From Bacillota bacterium (GTDB lineage Bacteria; Bacillota; Clostridia; Acetivibrionales; DTU013): a DNA stretch of 64,000 nt. The notes below the pieces were generated by a model, which was not told where the DNA came from, did no database searches, and was given only the letters and a program-made list of their open reading frames with translations. The stretch lies in the NCBI GenBank assembly GCA_023435745.1, contig JAEZMD010000002.1:235168-299167 (forward strand), in the 5' to 3' direction. Below, one piece after another: positions 62,901 to 64,000 of this stretch. Position 1 is the first letter of the stretch, and every line of letters starts with the position of its first letter. A program made the position numbers and the translations under genes.

Positions 62901-63819
62901 AACCGTATTCCCTACAAGAGTTGGCGATATCGACAGTTCAACTAAAAACTGCGACTATGGAACTAAAATTATTACTGCGAATGGCAATGTACAGCGTAAA
63001 CCAGCAAAGCTTATCTATGCCAGACCAAGAGTATTTATTCCGGTTTTCCCCGGCACAAACTGTGAATACGACTCGGAAAAAGCATTTAGGGATGCAGGAG
63101 CTTCAGTAGATATCCAGATTGTAAAAAACCTGGCACCAGCTTGTATAACAGAGACAATACAAGCGATGCAGGAGAAAATCAGAAACAGTCAGATCATTAT
63201 GTTCCCGGGTGGTTTCAGTGCAGGTGACGAGCCTGAAGGTTCAGGTAAGTTTATTGCGACAGTATTCAGGAACCCATATATTCAAGAAGCGGTAATGGAT
63301 TTAATTAATAACAGGGACGGTTTGATATTAGGAATCTGTAATGGATTTCAGGCGCTGATCAAGCTCGGGCTGTTGCCGTATGGCGATATCAGAGAAATGA
63401 GTCCGGAAAGCCCAACACTGACATTTAACTCTATTGGCAGGCATGTTTCATGTATGGTGCAGACAAGAATTGTTTCAAACAAATCTCCTTGGTTCTCTAA
63501 TGTCAATGTCGGAGATATTCACACAATACCTGTTTCTCATGGTGAAGGCAGGTTTGTTGCATCGGAATCAGAAATTGCGAGCCTTGCGGCCAATGGGCAG
63601 ATAGCAACACAATACGTGGATCAGGAAGGGAAGGTCTCCAATGATATTAGATATAATCCAAATGGGTCAATGTGTGCCATTGAAGGAATAACAAGTCCTG
63701 ACGGCAGAATTTTAGGTAAAATGGGACATTCCGAAAGAAAAGGAACTAATGTCTGTGTTAATGTTCCAGGAAATAAAAATCAAAAACTGTTTGAATCCGG
63801 TGTTCAGTATTTTGGCTAG
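59929..63819 (+). CDS. purL: Phosphoribosylformylglycinamidine synthase PurL
   Basis: 1296 residues from the ATG at 59929 (GGGG 5-8 bases upstream); homologous sequence starts at KVRRIYAEKKKGYDVEAQGL, so earlier in-frame starts at 59866/59869 are unlikely. Large-type PurL: AIRS-like halves with YWSDHCRHTTF, FKNETHNHPTEIEPFGGAAT and GGRTGRDGCGGATGSS, and a C-terminal glutamine amidotransferase with FPGTNCEYDSEKA and the catalytic Cys of LGICNGFQALIKLG (about 1137). It makes FGAM from FGAR, glutamine and ATP. Four GGGGAC-repeat copies lie in frame (60438, 61850, 61880, 62847). Confidence 0.9.
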   Translation: MMSEMLQRNKVRRIYAEKKKGYDVEAQGLFKDLKSNLGIHALEGVRVINRYDITGISDKEYYASRFVIFSEPPVDHLYEEEVIFSSDERVFSVEYLPGQYDQRADSASQCIQFLTLGEKPDCKTAKLIVLKGIISQDDFERIKLYCINPVDSREASLEKPESLKVNLEYPGDVSQLNDFCKMTKEELTLLHNELQLAMSPDDLEFCRSYFAEKENRDPTITEIRMIDTYWSDHCRHTTFLTKINNVQFENGPYSELMKTIYDNYLASRKFVYGSREKDICLMDLATIAMKELRKRDMLNDLDVSDEINACSIVVNADINGKSEDWLVMFKNETHNHPTEIEPFGGAATCLGGAIRDPLSGRSYVYQAMRVTGSGDPRTNVKDTLPGKLPQRKITTGAAAGYSSYGNQIGLATGQVTELYDEDYIAKRMEIGVVIGAAPKRNVIRSEPEPGDSIILLGGRTGRDGCGGATGSSKEHDEKSLLTCGAEVQKGNPPTERKIQRLFRNEQVSRMIKRCNDFGAGGVSVAIGELADGLDIDLDKVPKKYEGLDGTELAISESQERMAVVVSNKDEEEFIRKAADENLEATKVAVVTDTGRLRIKWRDKIIVDISREFINTNGMKQNIDVYIKSPYKHIIQETYPKRETSPKKSVSRETSPCVSPSEIADMWICSMQRLELACQKGLVERFDSTIGAGTVLMPFGGKHQLSPAEGMAAKLPVLDGDTNTCTLMTHGFNPAIAKQSPFHGAVYALTEAIAKIAAMGGDYHNIRLTLQEYFEKPGKDPVRWGKPFSALLGAYYVQLKLGLPAIGGKDSMSGTFKDINVPPTLVAFAVAVSDANHVISTEFKKVRSQVVLLKLSKDANELPDFSQLDRNFTKVYELAKSGKIYAAHSIRNGGIAEATSRMCFGNMIGIEIRSEYNADLFTPDYGSLLLEIDKAEDAEKLLKDLDYSIVGHTIEEPVIVLSGTRQRSAQGKTQGTFLKLSTLLEKWMEPLETVFPTRVGDIDSSTKNCDYGTKIITANGNVQRKPAKLIYARPRVFIPVFPGTNCEYDSEKAFRDAGASVDIQIVKNLAPACITETIQAMQEKIRNSQIIMFPGGFSAGDEPEGSGKFIATVFRNPYIQEAVMDLINNRDGLILGICNGFQALIKLGLLPYGDIREMSPESPTLTFNSIGRHVSCMVQTRIVSNKSPWFSNVNVGDIHTIPVSHGEGRFVASESEIASLAANGQIATQYVDQEGKVSNDIRYNPNGSMCAIEGITSPDGRILGKMGHSERKGTNVCVNVPGNKNQKLFESGVQYFG
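60438..60457 (+). repeat. GGGGAC repeat inside purL, copy 1
   Basis: GGGGGACGTTTCTCAATTAA read in frame as GDVSQLN, in the linker region before the first synthase half. Confidence 0.85.
61850..61893 (-). repeat. GGGGAC repeats inside purL, copies 2 and 3 (inverted)
   Basis: GAGAAACGTCCCCC at 61850-61863 and again at 61880-61893, 30 bases apart, read as RETSP twice. They fall at the junction between the two synthase halves. Confidence 0.85.
62847..62866 (+). repeat. GGGGAC repeat inside purL, copy 4
   Basis: GGGGACGTTTCTCAAATTAA read as GTFLKLS, in a different frame from copy 1, in the linker before the amidotransferase domain. Confidence 0.85.
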
Positions 63820-63855
63820 GAGGGAAGTGCGTGAAGTAGGGACGGAAGTAAGTAT

Positions 63856-63929
63856 GGGGACGTTTCTCAATTCGAAGCGGGACGTGGACGGAAGTGGGGA
63901 GGACGAAGTGGGGACGTTTCTCACAAAAG
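63856..63929 (+). repeat. GGGGACGTTTCTCA pair downstream of purL
   Basis: Copies begin at 63856 and 63910. The rest of the stretch to the window end has no gene I can support; ATGATGGGAAAAGTG at 63979 may start the next gene. Confidence 0.75.
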
Positions 63930-64000
63930 AAACAGAGGAAAGTGAATGTGGCTATTCTCAGAAAAAATATGGGTAATAATGATGGGAAAAGTGACAGAAC

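Noticed and set aside
63749..63976. Short frame overlapping the end of purL
   Set aside because: Encoded partly by GGGGAC repeats and purL itself, with no start signal.

Overview
The window looks like a chromosomal segment of an anaerobic, spore-forming Clostridia (Firmicutes). The signs are the prkA-yhbH-spoVR sporulation trio, a TadE/TadG-like pseudopilin cluster, TrpB2, a stand-alone AICAR transformylase paired with a PurO-type IMP cyclohydrolase, a CIRCE element at htpG, and strong Shine-Dalgarno sequences with frequent GTG/TTG starts. No ribosomal RNA or single-copy marker is present, so genus and species cannot be called.

Layout. 1-9.4 kb: glycolipid glycosyltransferase (cut by the window edge), D-Ala-D-Ala carboxypeptidase, a B12-binding radical SAM protein and a three-gene pseudopilin/secreted-protein operon. 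9.4-18.4 kb: 1-phosphofructokinase, TrpB2, two WYL regulators with matching palindromic operators, a DUF3795-peptidase S51 fusion, DUF3788, a QueG-like Fe-S protein, and a ZTP riboswitch in front of the AICAR transformylase. 18.4-26.4 kb: PurO, the sporulation trio, tRNA-Val(CAC), a lipoprotein and a purine nucleoside phosphorylase. 26.4-37 kb: an unusual PP2C-2TM-Nudix protein, then an S-adenosylhomocysteine recycling cluster (HTH-methyltransferase, PfkB kinase, AhcY, SAH/MTA deaminase), an MFS carrier, a membrane metalloprotease and a zinc-ribbon/TPR protein.

37.2-44.1 kb is the most unusual part. A tRNA-Thr(CGT) gene is cut in two by a 6.9-kb, mostly AT-rich island. The 5' half (with its promoter) is at 37151 and the 3' half (with its terminator) at 44113; their acceptor strands pair 7/7. 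The island has 19-bp imperfect inverted ends and, right behind the captured promoter, an intact second tRNA-Thr with the same CGT anticodon. Its cargo is two SymE-like proteins, a very large STAND NTPase/nuclease/SEC-C protein in an operon with a protein carrying a HEPN-type Rx4H motif, and a HigB-HigA toxin-antitoxin pair with twin palindromic operators. I see no transposase or integrase. This is my best candidate for a new defence module and a new kind of tRNA-targeting island.

44.6-64 kb: OFA-type MFS carrier, SulP transporter, HAD protein, class IV aminotransferase, PilZ protein, HtpG, a TAXI-type TRAP transporter with DUF1850, an acyl-CoA synthetase with a cupin regulator, a LysR regulator and PurL (FGAM synthase). 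Across the whole window a short repeat with the core GGGGACGTTTCTCA or GGGGACAGTTCTCA occurs more than 20 times, in intergenic clusters and inside reading frames (radical SAM protein, HAD protein, HtpG, LysR, and four times in PurL). Purine metabolism recurs across the window (transformylase, PurO, PNP, SAH/adenosine salvage, PurL).
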